This document shows positions 35,795 through 49,942 of a stretch of DNA of 64,000 nucleotides, piece by piece. The DNA lies in the NCBI GenBank assembly GCA_030386875.1, contig CM059567.1, positions 80,345,130 through 80,409,129 on the forward strand, written 5' to 3'. The notes beneath the pieces are model-generated. The model had not been told where the DNA came from, made no database searches, and saw only the letters and a program-made list of their open reading frames with translations. The number at the start of each line of letters is the position of its first letter. Within the stretch, counting starts at the first letter, position 1. The translations under genes were made by a program, and so were the position numbers. The DNA comes from Morinoia aosen. Taxonomy: Eukaryota > Arthropoda > Malacostraca > Amphipoda > Talitridae.

Positions 35795-36763
35795 TTTTAC
35801 CTTTTCCGTGTCTTCTTCGATGACAGGAATTTGGGTCAAATCTTCCGAGTGAATTCGATTTTTTCCGCGGGATTGTTCCGTGAGGTCATTTTTTTCAACA
35901 CTTTGAATTCCTTGCTTGCCTGCATTCGCGTACCCGCAGGTTGGAACCAAGCTCCTATTTTGATATTTGCGCAGTCCAAAGGTCACCATTCAATGGTCGC
36001 CTTTTCGTCGTCACGTTCTGGAAAATCTTAGGCATTTAGATGGAATGAGCCCAATGATGTTCATCGATTGATCGCCCTTTCCGGAAGCACATCTGTCTAG
36101 TGAATGAATATTTTTGGCAATGATTGCGCAGGTTATCTCAGCTTGCGCCCTATGATGAGATCTTGGTGTTGGGCGCATCTTTTCCATGCGAGTGTACTCC
36201 GCTGAATACATTCGGTGCTGATATTTTTCGATGGACGATTCACGTCGAGCCTCGGAAATGAGCTCTTCGACTGTTATGATGCGCATGCAAGAGTGACAGC
36301 TGTGAGCAGCTGCCTGCTGTTCAATGGTCTCAAGATTTTGGAAACTACAGCCCTCCGAAAGTGTAGTCATTTGCGGCTGTGAACGTTCTTTTTGTTTACG
36401 GGAGTAGCGTGAGGCTGGGAGATGAAGCTCAGTTGTAGGTAACAGTTTTCCGAGCAAATCGATCGTGATCGTGAATTTCGATGAATGCATCGCACACTGA
36501 TTGAATGAATCATCGTGAGCTGGTGTGCAGGCTCCTGCTCAAAGTGAGCATTTGTTCCAATCCTGAGCTGTTTGACGACGTTCCCTGCAATTGAAAGGTG
36601 TGACTTTGTTTTTTTTTCGCGCAATTTAGGACGTGGACTACAATCGATAATACTGTTAGTTGAGCGTCGAGCATAGTGAAGCGGCGACATCATCGAGTAT
36701 TGTTTTACTTGAAGATAAGTTGGTCAAATACGAATTCGTTCGTTCGACATGGCAATCTTCCTC

Positions 36764-36882
36764 GCCAACGGCCATACCACGTTGAATGCACCGCTTCTCG
36801 TCCGATCAGCGAAGTTAAGCAACGTTGGGTCTGGTTAGTACTTGGATGGGTGACCGCCTGGGAACACCAGATGCTGTTGGCT
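36764..36882 (+). rRNA. 5S ribosomal RNA (unit 34, class B)
   Basis: Consensus gene, partner of unit 2. Confidence 0.97.
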
Positions 36883-37852
36883 TTTTACCTTTTCCGTGTC
36901 TTCTTCGATGACAGGAATTTGGGTCAAATCTCCCGAGTGAATTCGATTTTTTCCGCGGGATTGTCCCGTGAGGTCATTTTTTTCAACACTTTAAATTCCT
37001 TGCTTGCCTGCATTCGCGTACCCGCAGGTTGGAACCAAGCTCCTATTTTGATATTTGCGCAGTCCAAAGGTCACCATTCAATGGTCGCCTTTTCGTCGTC
37101 ACGTTCTGGAAAATCTTAGGCATTTAGATGGAATGAGCCCAATGATGTTCATCGATTGATCGCCCTTTTCGGAAGCACATCTGTCTAGTGAATGAATATT
37201 TTTGGCAATGATTGCGCAGGTTATCTCAGCTTGCGCCCTATGATGAGATCTTGGTGTTGGGCGCATCTTTTCCATGCGAGTGTACTCCGCTGAATACATT
37301 CGGTGCTGATATTTTTCGATGGACGATTCACGTCGAGCCTCGGAAATGAGCTCTTCGACTGTTATGATGCGCATGCAAGAGTGACAGCTGTGAGCAGCTG
37401 CCTGCTGTTCAATGGTCTCAAGATTTTGGAAACTACAGCCCTCCGAAAGTGTAGTCATTTGCGGCTGTGAACGTTCTTTTTGTTTACGGGAGTAGCGTGA
37501 GGCTGGGAGATGAAGCTCAGTTGTAGGTAACAGTTTTCCGAGCAAATCGATCGTGATCGTGAATTTCGATGAATGCATCGCACACTGATTGAATGAATCA
37601 TCGTGAGCTGGTGTGCAGGCTCCTGCTCAAAGTGAGCATTTGTTCCAATCCTGAGCTGTTTGACGACGTTCCCTGCAATTGAAAGGTGTGACTTTGTTTT
37701 TTTTTTCGCGCAATTTAGGAGGTGGACTACAATCGATAATACTGTTAGTTGAGCGTCGAGCATAGTGAAGCGGCGACATCATCGAGTATTGTTTTACTTG
37801 AAGATAAGTTGGTCAAATACGAATTCGTTCGTTCGACATGGCAATCTTCCTC

Positions 37853-37971
37853 GCCAACGGCCATACCACGTTGAATGCACCGCTTCTCGTCCGATCAGCG
37901 AAGTTAAGCAACGTTGGGTCTGGTTAGTACTTGGATGGGTGACCGCCTGGGAACACCAGATGCTGTTGGCT
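37853..37971 (+). rRNA. 5S ribosomal RNA (unit 35, class B)
   Basis: Consensus gene, partner of unit 3, with aggaggtgg upstream. Confidence 0.97.
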
Positions 37972-38941
37972 TTTTACCTTTTCCGTGTCTTCTTCGATGA
38001 CAGGAATTTGGGTCAAATCTCCCGAGTGAATTCGATTTTTTCCGCGGGATTGTCCCGTGAGGTCATTTTTTTCAACACTTTAAATTCCTTGCTTGCCTGC
38101 ATTCGCGTACCCGCAGGTTGGAACCAAGCTCCTATTTTGATATTTGCGCAGTCCAAAGGTCACCATTCAATGGTCGCCTTTTCGTCGTCACGTTCTGGAA
38201 AATCTTAGGCATTTAGATGGAATGAGCCCAATGATGTTCATCGATTGATCGCCCTTTTCGGAAGCACATCTGTCTAGTGAATGAATATTTTTGGCAATGA
38301 TTGCGCAGGTTATCTCAGCTTGCGCCCTATGATGAGATCTTGGTGTTGGGCGCATCTTTTCCATGCGAGTGTACTCCGCTGAATACATTCGGTGCTGATA
38401 TTTTTCGATGGACGATTCACGTCGAGCCTCGGAAATGAGCTCTTCGACTGTTATGATGCGCATGCAAGAGTGACAGCTGTGAGCAGCTGCCTGCTGTTCA
38501 ATGGTCTCAAGATTTTGGAAACTACAGCCCTCCGAAAGTGTAGTCATTTGCGGCTGTGAACGTTCTTTTTGTTTACGGGAGTAGCGTGAGGCTGGGAGAT
38601 GAAGCTCAGTTGTAGGTAACAGTTTTCCGAGCAAATCGATCGTGATCGTGAATTTCGATGAATGCATCGCACACTGATTGAATGAATCATCGTGAGCTGG
38701 TGTGCAGGCTCCTGCTCAAAGTGAGCATTTGTTCCAATCCTGAGCTGTTTGACGACGTTCCCTGCAATTGAAAGGTGTGACTTTGTTTTTTTTTTCGCGC
38801 AATTTAGGAGGTGGACTACAATCGATAATACTGTTAGTTGAGCGTCGAGCATAGTGAAGCGGCGACATCATCGAGTATTGTTTTACTTGAAGATAAGTTG
38901 GTCAAATACGAATTCGTTCGTTCGACATGGCAATCTTCCTC

Positions 38942-39060
38942 GCCAACGGCCATACCACGTTGAATGCACCGCTTCTCGTCCGATCAGCGAAGTTAAGCAA
39001 CGTTGGGTCTGGTTAGTACTTGGATGGGTGACCGCCTGGGAACACCAGATGCTGTTGGCT
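38942..39060 (+). rRNA. 5S ribosomal RNA (unit 36, class C)
   Basis: Consensus gene, partner of unit 4. Confidence 0.97.
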
Positions 39061-40027
39061 TTTTACCTTTTCCGTGTCTTCTTCGATGACAGGAATTTGG
39101 GTCAAATCTTCCGAGTGAATTCGATTTTTTCCGCGGGATTGTCCCGTGAGGTCATTTTTTCAACACTTTAGATTCCTTGCTTGCCTGCATTCGCGTACCC
39201 GCAGGTTGGAACCAAGCTCCTATTTTGATATTTGCACAGTCCAAAGGTCACCATTCAATGGTCGCCTTTTCTTCGTCACGTTCTGGAAAATCTTAGGCAT
39301 CTAGATGGAATGAACCCGATGATGTTCATCGGTTGATCGCCCTTTCCGGAAGCACATCTGTCTAGTGAGTGAATATCTTTGGCAATGATTGCGCAGGTTA
39401 TCTCAGCTTGCGCCCTATGATGAGATCTTGGTGTTGGGCGCATCTTTTCCATGCGAGTGTACTCCGCTGAGTACATTCGGTGCTGATATTTTTCGATGAA
39501 CGATTCACGTCGAGCCTCGGAAATTAGCTCTTCGACTGTTATGATGCGCATGCAAGAGTGACATCTGTGAGCAGCTGCCTGCTGTTCAATGGTCTCAAGA
39601 TTTTGGAAACTATAGCCCTCCGAAAGTGTTGTCATTTGCGGCTGTGAACGTTCTTTTTGTTCACGGGAGTAGCGTGAGGCTGGGAGTTGAAGCTCAGTTG
39701 TAGGTAACAGTTTTCCGAGCAAATCGATCGTGATCCTGAATTTCGATGAATGCATCGCACACTAATGGAATGAATCATCGTGAGCTGGTGTGCAGGCTCC
39801 TGCTCAAAGTGAGCATTTGTTCCAATCCTGAGCTGTTTGACGACGTTCCCTGCAATTGAAAGGTGTGACTTTGTTTTTTTTCGCGCAATTTAGGACGTGG
39901 ACTACAATCGATAATACTGTTAGTTGAGCGTCGAGCATAGTGAAGCGGCGACATCATCGAGTATTGTTTTACTTGAAGATAAGTTGGTCAAATACGAATT
40001 CGTTCGTTCGACATGGCAATCTTCCTC

Positions 40028-40146
40028 GCCAACGGCCATACCACGTTGAATGCACCGCTTCTCGTCCGATCAGCGAAGTTAAGCAACGTTGGGTCTGGTT
40101 AGTACTTGGATGGGTGACCGCCTGGGAACACCAGATGCTGTTGGCT
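40028..40146 (+). rRNA. 5S ribosomal RNA (unit 37, class D)
   Basis: Consensus gene, partner of unit 5. Confidence 0.97.
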
Positions 40147-41117
40147 TTTTACCTTTTCCGTGTCTTCTTCGATGACAGGAATTTGGGTCAAATCTTCCGA
40201 GTGAATTCGATTTTTTCCGCGGGATTGTCCCGTGAGGTCATTTTTTTCAACACTTTAAATTCCTTGCTTGCCTGCATTCGCGTACCCGCAGGTTGGAACC
40301 AAGCTCCTATTTTGATATTTGCGCAGTCCAAAGGTCACCATTCAATGGTCGCCTTTTCGTCGTCACGTTCTGGAAAATCTTAGGCATTTAGATGGAATGA
40401 GCCCAATGATGTTCATCGATTGATCGCCCTTTCCGGAAGCACATCTGTCTAGTGAATGAATATTTTTGGCAATGATTGCGCAGGTTATCTCAGTTTGCGC
40501 CCTATGATGAGATCTTGGTGTTGGGCGCATCTTTTCCATGCGAGTGTACTCCGCTGAGTACATTCGTTGGTGATATTTTTCGATGGACGATTCACGTCGA
40601 GCCTCGGAAATTAGCTCTTCGACTGTTATGATGCGCATGCAAGAGTGACATCTGTGAGCAGCTGCCTGCTGTTCAATGGTCTCAAGATTTTGGAAACTAC
40701 AGCCCTCCGAAAGTGTTGTCATTTGCGGGTGTGAACGTTTTATTGTTCACGGGAGTAGCGTGAGGCTGAGAGATGAAGCTCGGTTGTAGGTAACAGTTTT
40801 CCGAGCAAATCGATCGTGATCGTGAATTTCGATGAATGCATCGCACACTGATTGATTGAATGAACCATCGTGAGCTGGTGCGCAGGCTCCTGCTCAAAGT
40901 GAGCATTTGTTCCAATCCTGAGCTGTTTGACGACGTTCCCTGCAATTGGAAGGTGTGACTTTGTTTTTTTTCGCGCAATTTAGGACGTGGACTACAATCG
41001 ATAATACTGTTAGTTGAGCGTCGAGCATAGTGAAGCGGCGACATCATCGAGTATTGTTTTACTTGAAGATAAGTTGGTCAAATACGAATTCGTTCGTTCG
41101 ACATGGCAATCTTCCTC

Positions 41118-41236
41118 GCCAACGGCCATACCACGTTGAATGCACCGCTTCTCGTCCGATCAGCGAAGTTAAGCAACGTTGGGTCTGGTTAGTACTTGGA
41201 TGGGTGACCGCCTGGGAACACCAGATGCTGTTGGCT
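41118..41236 (+). rRNA. 5S ribosomal RNA (unit 38, class E)
   Basis: Consensus gene, partner of unit 6 (catttgcgg form). Confidence 0.97.
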
Positions 41237-42205
41237 TTTTACCTTTTCCGCGTCTTCTTCGATGACAGGAATTTGGGTCAAATCTCCCGAGTGAATTCGA
41301 TTTTTTCCGCGGGATTGTCCCGTGAGGTCATTTTTTCAACACTTTAGATTCCTTGCTTGCCTGCATTCGCGTACCCGCAGGTTGGAACCAAGCTCCTATT
41401 TTGATATTTGCACAGTCCAAAGGTCACCATTCAATGGTCGCCTTTTCTTCGTCACGTTCTGGAAAATCTTAGGCATCTAGATGGAATGAACCCGATGATG
41501 TTCATCGGTTGATCGCCCTTTCCGGAAGCACATCTGTCTAGTGAGTGAATATCTTTGGCAATGATTGCGCAGGTTATCTCAGCTTGCGCCCTATGATGAG
41601 ATCTTGGTGTTGGGCGCATCTTTTCCATGCGAGTGTACTCCGCTGAGTACATTCGGTGCTGATATTTTTCGATGAACGATTCACGTCGAGCCTCGGAAAT
41701 TAGCTCTTCGACTGTTATGATGCGCATGCAAGAGTGACATCTGTTAGCAGCTGCCTGCTGTTCAATGGTCTCAAGATTTTGGAAACTATAGCCCTCCGAA
41801 AGTGTTGTCATTTGCGGCTGTGAACGTTCTTTTTGTTCACGGGAGTAGCGTGAGGCTGGGAGTTGAAGCTCAGTTGTAGGTAACAGTTTTCCGAGCAAAT
41901 CGATCGTGATCCTGAATTTCGATGAATGCATCGCACACTAATGGAATGAATCATCGTGAGCTGGTGTGCAGGCTCCTGCTCAAAGTGAGCATTTGTTCCA
42001 ATCCTGAGCTGTTTGATGACGTTCCCTGCAATTGAAAGGTGTGACTTTGTTTTTTTTTTCGCGCAATTTAGGACGTGGACTACAATCGATAATACTGTTA
42101 GTTGAGCGTCGAGCATAGTGAAGCGGCGACATCATCGAGTATTGTTTTACTTGAAGATAAGTTGGTCAAATACGAATTCGTTCGTTCGACATGGCAATCT
42201 TCCTC

Positions 42206-42324
42206 GCCAACGGCCATACCACGTTGAATGCGCCGCTTCTCGTCCGATCAGCGAAGTTAAGCAACGTTGGGTCTGGTTAGTACTTGGATGGGTGACCGCC
42301 TGGGAACACCAGATGCTGTTGGCT
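42206..42324 (+). rRNA. 5S ribosomal RNA (unit 39, class A*, A27G)
   Basis: Carries A27G; partner of unit 7. Confidence 0.96.
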
Positions 42325-43293
42325 TTTTACCTTTTCCGTGTCTTCTTCGATGACAGGAATTTGGGTCAAATCTTCCGAGTGAATTCGATTTTTTCCGCGG
42401 GATTGTCCCGTGAGGTCATTTTTTTCAACACTTTAAATTCCTTGCTTGCCTGCATTCGCGTACCCGCAGGTTGGAACCAAGCTCCTATTTTGATATTTGC
42501 GCAGTCCAAAGGTCACCATTCAATGGTCGCCTTTTCGTCGTCACGTTCTGGAAAATCTTAGGCATTTAGATGGAATGAGCCCAATGATGTTCATCGATTG
42601 ATCGCCCTTTCCGGAAGCACATCTGTCTAGTGAATGAATATTTTTGGCAATGATTGCGCAGGTTATCTCAGCTTGCGCCCTATGATGAGATCTTGGTGTT
42701 GGGCGCATCTTTTCCATGCGAGTGTACTCCGCTGAATACATTCGGTGCTGATATTTTTCGATGGACGATTCACGTCGAGCCTCGGAAATGAGCTCTTCGA
42801 CTGTTATGATGCGCATGCAAGAGTGACAGCTGTGAGCAGCTGCCTGCTGTTCAATGGTCTCAAGATTTTGGAAACTACAGCCCTCCGAAAGTGTAGTCAT
42901 TTGCGGCTGTGAACGTTCTTTTTGTTTACGGGAATAGCGTGAGGCTGGGAGAAGAAGCTCAGTTGTAGGTAACAGTTTTCCGAGCAAATCGATCGTGATC
43001 GTGAATTTCGATGAATGCATCGCACACTGATTGAATGAATCATCGTGAGCTGGTGTGCAGGCTCCTGCTCAAAGTGAGCATTTGTTCCAATCCTGAGCTG
43101 TTTGACGACGTTCCCTGCAATTGAGAGGTGTGACTTTGTTTTTTTTTCGCGCAATTTAGGACGTGGACTACAATCGATAATACTGTTAGTTGAGCGTCGA
43201 GCATAGTGAAGCGGCGACATCATCGAGTATTGTTTTACTTGAAGATAAGTTGGTCAAATACGAATTCGTTCGTTCGACATGGCAATCTTCCTC

Positions 43294-43412
43294 GCCAACG
43301 GCCATACCACGTTGAATGCACCGCTTCTCGTCCGATCAGCGAAGTTAAGCAACGTTGGGTCTGGTTAGTACTTGGATGGGTGACCGCCTGGGAACACCAG
43401 ATGCTGTTGGCT
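43294..43412 (+). rRNA. 5S ribosomal RNA (unit 40, class B*)
   Basis: Consensus gene, partner of unit 8, with ttggtattt. Confidence 0.97.
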
Positions 43413-44382
43413 TTTTACCTTTTCCGTGTCTTCTTCGATGACAGGAATTTGGGTCAAATCTCCCGAGTGAATTCGATTTTTTCCGCGGGATTGTCCCGTG
43501 AGGTCATTTTTTTCAACACTTTAAATTCCTTGCTTGCCTGCATTCGCGTACCCGCAGGTTGGAACCAAGCTCCTATTTTGGTATTTGCGCAGTCCAAAGG
43601 TCACCATTCAATGGTCGCCTTTTCGTCGTCACGTTCTGGAAAATCTTAGGCATTTAGATGGAATGAGCCCAATGATGTTCATCGATTGATCGCCCTTTTC
43701 GGAAGCACATCTGTCTAGTGAATGAATATTTTTGGCAATGATTGCGCAGGTTATCTCAGCTTGCGCCCTATGATGAGATCTTGGTGTTGGGCGCATCTTT
43801 TCCATGCGAGTGTACTCCGCTGAATACATTCGGTGCTGATATTTTTCGATGGACGATTCACGTCGAGCCTCGGAAATGAGCTCTTCGACTGTTATGATGC
43901 GCATGCAAGAGTGACAGCTGTGAGCAGCTGCCTGCTGTTCAATGGTCTCAAGATTTTGGAAACTACAGCCCTCCGAAAGTGTAGTCATTTGCGGCTGTGA
44001 ACGTTCTTTTTGTTTACGGGAGTAGCGTGAGGCTGGGAGATGAAGCTCAGTTGTAGGTAACAGTTTTCCGAGCAAATCGATCGTGATCGTGAATTTCGAT
44101 GAATGCATCGCACACTGATTGAATGAATCATCGTGAGCTGGTGTGCAGGCTCCTGCTCAAAGTGAGCATTTGTTCCAATCCTGAGCTGTTTGACGACGTT
44201 CCCTGCAATTGAAAGGTGTGACTTTGTTTTTTTTTTCGCGCAATTTAGGAGGTGGACTACAATCGATAATACTGTTAGTTGAGCGTCGAGCATAGTGAAG
44301 CGGCGACATCATCGAGTATTGTTTTACTTGAAGATAAGTTGGTCAAATACGAATTCGTTCGTTCGACATGGCAATCTTCCTC

Positions 44383-44501
44383 GCCAACGGCCATACCACG
44401 TTGAATGCACCGCTTCTCGTCCGATCAGCGAAGTTAAGCAACGTTGGGTCTGGTTAGTACTTGGATGGGTGACCGCCTGGGAACACCAGATGCTGTTGGC
44501 T
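44383..44501 (+). rRNA. 5S ribosomal RNA (unit 41, class C)
   Basis: Consensus gene, partner of unit 9. Confidence 0.97.
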
Positions 44502-45468
44502 TTTTACCTTTTCCGTGTCTTCTTCGATGACAGGAATTTGGGTCAAATCTTCCGAGTGAATTCGATTTTTTCCGCGGGATTGTCCCGTGAGGTCATTTTT
44601 TCAACACTTTAGATTCCTTGCTTGCCTGCATTCGCGTACCCGCAGGTTGGAACCAAGCTCCTATTTTGATATTTGCACAGTCCAAAGGTCACCATTCAAT
44701 GGTCGCCTTTTCTTCGTCACGTTCTGGAAAATCTTAGGCATCTAGATGGAATGAACCCGATGATGTTCATCGGTTGATCGCCCTTTCCGGAAGCACATCT
44801 GTCTAGTGAGTGAATATCTTTGGCAATGATTGCGCAGGTTATCTCAGCTTGCGCCCTATGATGAGATCTTGGTGTTGGGCGCATCTTTTCCATGCGAGTG
44901 TACTCCGCTGAGTACATTCGGTGCTGATATTTTTCGATGAACGATTCACGTCGAGCCTCGGAAATTAGCTCTTCGACTGTTATGATGCGCATGCAAGAGT
45001 GACATCTGTGAGCAGCTGCCTGCTGTTCAATGGTCTCAAGATTTTGGAAACTATAGCCCTCCGAAAGTGTTGTCATTTGCGGCTGTGAACGTTCTTTTTG
45101 TTCACGGGAGTAGCGTGAGGCTGGGAGTTGAAGCTCAGTTGTAGGTAACAGTTTTCCGAGCAAATCGATCGTGATCCTGAATTTCGATGAATGCATCGCA
45201 CACTAATGGAATGAATCATCGTGAGCTGGTGTGCAGGCTCCTGCTCAAAGTGAGCATTTGTTCCAATCCTGAGCTGTTTGACGACGTTCCCTGCAATTGA
45301 AAGGTGTGACTTTGTTTTTTTTCGCGCAATTTAGGACGTGGACTACAATCGATAATACTGTTAGTTGAGCGTCGAGCATAGTGAAGCGGCGACATCATCG
45401 AGTATTGTTTTACTTGAAGATAAGTTGGTCAAATACGAATTCGTTCGTTCGACATGGCAATCTTCCTC

Positions 45469-45587
45469 GCCAACGGCCATACCACGTTGAATGCACCGCT
45501 TCTCGTCCGATCAGCGAAGTTAAGCAACGTTGGGTCTGGTTAGTACTTGGATGGGTGACCGCCTGGGAACACCAGATGCTGTTGGCT
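45469..45587 (+). rRNA. 5S ribosomal RNA (unit 42, class D)
   Basis: Consensus gene, partner of unit 10. Confidence 0.97.
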
Positions 45588-46558
45588 TTTTACCTTTTCC
45601 GTGTCTTCTTCGATGACAGGAATTTGGGTCAAATCTTCCGAGTGAATTCGATTTTTTCCGCGGGATTGTCCCGTGAGGTCATTTTTTTCAACACTTTAAA
45701 TTCCTTGCTTGCCTGCATTCGCGTACCCGCAGGTTGGAACCAAGCTCCTATTTTGATATTTGCGCAGTCCAAAGGTCACCATTCAATGGTCGCCTTTTCG
45801 TCGTCACGTTCTGGAAAATCTTAGGCATTTAGATGGAATGAGCCCAATGATGTTCATCGATTGATCGCCCTTTCCGGAAGCACATCTGTCTAGTGAATGA
45901 ATATTTTTGGCAATGATTGCGCAGGTTATCTCAGTTTGCGCCCTATGATGAGATCTTGGTGTTGGGCGCATCTTTTCCATGCGAGTGTACTCCGCTGAGT
46001 ACATTCGTTGGTGATATTTTTCGATGGACGATTCACGTCGAGCCTCGGAAATTAGCTCTTCGACTGTTATGATGCGCATGCAAGAGTGACATCTGTGAGC
46101 AGCTGCCTGCTGTTCAATGGTCTCAAGATTTTGGAAACTACAGCCCTCCGAAAGTGTTGTCATATGCGGGTGTGAACGTTTTATTGTTCACGGGAGTAGC
46201 GTGAGGCTGAGAGATGAAGCTCGGTTGTAGGTAACAGTTTTCCGAGCAAATCGATCGTGATCGTGAATTTCGATGAATGCATCGCACACTGATTGATTGA
46301 ATGAACCATCGTGAGCTGGTGCGCAGGCTCCTGCTCAAAGTGAGCATTTGTTCCAATCCTGAGCTGTTTGACGACGTTCCCTGCAATTGGAAGGTGTGAC
46401 TTTGTTTTTTTTCGCGCAATTTAGGACGTGGACTACAATCGATAATACTGTTAGTTGAGCGTCGAGCATAGTGAAGCGGCGACATCATCGAGTATTGTTT
46501 TACTTGAAGATAAGTTGGTCAAATACGAATTCGTTCGTTCGACATGGCAATCTTCCTC

Positions 46559-46677
46559 GCCAACGGCCATACCACGTTGAATGCACCGCTTCTCGTCCGA
46601 TCAGCGAAGTTAAGCAACGTTGGGTCTGGTTAGTACTTGGATGGGTGACCGCCTGGGAACACCAGATGCTGTTGGCT
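46559..46677 (+). rRNA. 5S ribosomal RNA (unit 43, class E)
   Basis: Consensus gene, partner of unit 11 (catatgcgg form). Confidence 0.97.
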
Positions 46678-47646
46678 TTTTACCTTTTCCGCGTCTTCTT
46701 CGATGACAGGAATTTGGGTCAAATCTCCCGAGTGAATTCGATTTTTTCCGCGGGATTGTCCCGTGAGGTCATTTTTTCAACACTTTAGATTCCTTGCTTG
46801 CCTGCATTCGCGTACCCGCAGGTTGGAACCAAGCTCCTATTTTGATATTTGCACAGTCCAAAGGTCACCATTCAATGGTCGCCTTTTCTTCGTCACGTTC
46901 TGGAAAATCTTAGGCATCTAGATGGAATGAACCCGATGATGTTCATCGGTTGATCGCCCTTTCCGGAAGCACATCTGTCTAGTGAGTGAATATCTTTGGC
47001 AATGATTGCGCAGGTTATCTCAGCTTGCGCCCTATGATGAGATCTTGGTGTTGGGCGCATCTTTTCCATGCGAGTGTACTCCGCTGAGTACATTCGGTGC
47101 TGATATTTTTCGATGAACGATTCACGTCGAGCCTCGGAAATTAGCTCTTCGACTGTTATGATGCGCATGCAAGAGTGACATCTGTTAGCAGCTGCCTGCT
47201 GTTCAATGGTCTCAAGATTTTGGAAACTATAGCCCTCCGAAAGTGTTGTCATTTGCGGCTGTGAACGTTCTTTTTGTTCACGGGAGTAGCGTGAGGCTGG
47301 GAGTTGAAGCTCAGTTGTAGGTAACAGTTTTCCGAGCAAATCGATCGTGATCCTGAATTTCGATGAATGCATCGCACACTAATGGAATGAATCATCGTGA
47401 GCTGGTGTGCAGGCTCCTGCTCAAAGTGAGCATTTGTTCCAATCCTGAGCTGTTTGATGACGTTCCCTGCAATTGAAAGGTGTGACTTTGTTTTTTTTTT
47501 CGCGCAATTTAGGACGTGGACTACAATCGATAATACTGTTAGTTGAGCGTCGAGCATAGTGAAGCGGCGACATCATCGAGTATTGTTTTACTTGAAGATA
47601 AGTTGGTCAAATACGAATTCGTTCGTTCGACATGGCAATCTTCCTC

Positions 47647-47765
47647 GCCAACGGCCATACCACGTTGAATGCGCCGCTTCTCGTCCGATCAGCGAAGTTA
47701 AGCAACGTTGGGTCTGGTTAGTACTTGGATGGGTGACCGCCTGGGAACACCAGATGCTGTTGGCT
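47647..47765 (+). rRNA. 5S ribosomal RNA (unit 44, class A*, A27G)
   Basis: Carries A27G. It lacks the single-base insertions of unit 17, so its closest match is unit 12. Confidence 0.96.
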
Positions 47766-48734
47766 TTTTACCTTTTCCGTGTCTTCTTCGATGACAGGAA
47801 TTTGGGTCAAATCTTCCGAGTGAATTCGATTTTTTCCGCGGGATTGTCCCGTGAGGTCATTTTTTTCAACACTTTAAATTCCTTGCTTGCCTGCATTCGC
47901 GTACCCGCAGGTTGGAACCAAGCTCCTATTTTGATATTTGCGCAGTCCAAAGGTCACCATTCAATGGTCGCCTTTTCGTCGTCACGTTCTGGAAAATCTT
48001 AGGCATTTAGATGGAATGAGCCCAATGATGTTCATCGATTGATCGCCCTTTCCGGAAGCACATCTGTCTAGTGAATGAATATTTTTGGCAATGATTGCGC
48101 AGGTTATCTCAGCTTGCGCCCTATGATGAGATCTTGGTGTTGGGCGCATCTTTTCCATGCGAGTGTACTCCGCTGAATACATTCGGTGCTGATATTTTTC
48201 GATGGACGATTCACGTCGAGCCTCGGAAATGAGCTCTTCGACTGTTATGATGCGCATGCAAGAGTGACAGCTGTGAGCAGCTGCCTGCTGTTCAATGGTC
48301 TCAAGATTTTGGAAACTACAGCCCTCCGAAAGTGTAGTCATTTGCGGCTGTGAACGTTCTTTTTGTTTACGGGAATAGCGTGAGGCTGGGAGAAGAAGCT
48401 CAGTTGTAGGTAACAGTTTTCCGAGCAAATCGATCGTGATCGTGAATTTCGATGAATGCATCGCACACTGATTGAATGAATCATCGTGAGCTGGTGTGCA
48501 GGCTCCTGCTCAAAGTGAGCATTTGTTCCAATCCTGAGCTGTTTGACGACGTTCCCTGCAATTGAGAGGTGTGACTTTGTTTTTTTTTCGCGCAATTTAG
48601 GACGTGGACTACAATCGATAATACTGTTAGTTGAGCGTCGAGCATAGTGAAGCGGCGACATCATCGAGTATTGTTTTACTTGAAGATAAGTTGGTCAAAT
48701 ACGAATTCGTTCGTTCGACATGGCAATCTTCCTC

Positions 48735-48853
48735 GCCAACGGCCATACCACGTTGAATGCACCGCTTCTCGTCCGATCAGCGAAGTTAAGCAACGTTGGG
48801 TCTGGTTAGTACTTGGATGGGTGACCGCCTGGGAACACCAGATGCTGTTGGCT
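48735..48853 (+). rRNA. 5S ribosomal RNA (unit 45, class B*)
   Basis: Consensus gene with ttggtattt and gagagg, as in units 8, 13 and 40. Confidence 0.97.
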
Positions 48854-49823
48854 TTTTACCTTTTCCGTGTCTTCTTCGATGACAGGAATTTGGGTCAAAT
48901 CTCCCGAGTGAATTCGATTTTTTCCGCGGGATTGTCCCGTGAGGTCATTTTTTTCAACACTTTAAATTCCTTGCTTGCCTGCATTCGCGTACCCGCAGGT
49001 TGGAACCAAGCTCCTATTTTGGTATTTGCGCAGTCCAAAGGTCACCATTCAATGGTCGCCTTTTCGTCGTCACGTTCTGGAAAATCTTAGGCATTTAGAT
49101 GGAATGAGCCCAATGATGTTCATCGATTGATCGCCCTTTTCGGAAGCACATCTGTCTAGTGAATGAATATTTTTGGCAATGATTGCGCAGGTTATCTCAG
49201 CTTGCGCCCTATGATGAGATCTTGGTGTTGGGCGCATCTTTTCCATGCGAGTGTACTCCGCTGAATACATTCGGTGCTGATATTTTTCGATGGACGATTC
49301 ACGTCGAGCCTCGGAAATGAGCTCTTCGACTGTTATGATGCGCATGCAAGAGTGACAGCTGTGAGCAGCTGCCTGCTGTTCAATGGTCTCAAGATTTTGG
49401 AAACTACAGCCCTCCGAAAGTGTAGTCATTTGCGGCTGTGAACGTTCTTTTTGTTTACGGGAGTAGCGTGAGGCTGGGAGATGAAGCTCAGTTGTAGGTA
49501 ACAGTTTTCCGAGCAAATCGATCGTGATCGTGAATTTCGATGAATGCATCGCACACTGATTGAATGAATCATCGTGAGCTGGTGTGCAGGCTCCTGCTCA
49601 AAGTGAGCATTTGTTCCAATCCTGAGCTGTTTGACGACGTTCCCTGCAATTGAAAGGTGTGACTTTGTTTTTTTTTTCGCGCAATTTAGGAGGTGGACTA
49701 CAATCGATAATACTGTTAGTTGAGCGTCGAGCATAGTGAAGCGGCGACATCATCGAGTATTGTTTTACTTGAAGATAAGTTGGTCAAATACGAATTCGTT
49801 CGTTCGACATGGCAATCTTCCTC

Positions 49824-49942
49824 GCCAACGGCCATACCACGTTGAATGCACCGCTTCTCGTCCGATCAGCGAAGTTAAGCAACGTTGGGTCTGGTTAGTA
49901 CTTGGATGGGTGACCGCCTGGGAACACCAGATGCTGTTGGCT
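49824..49942 (+). rRNA. 5S ribosomal RNA (unit 46, class X)
   Basis: Consensus gene with the C-like upstream and E-like downstream mosaic seen in unit 19. Confidence 0.97.
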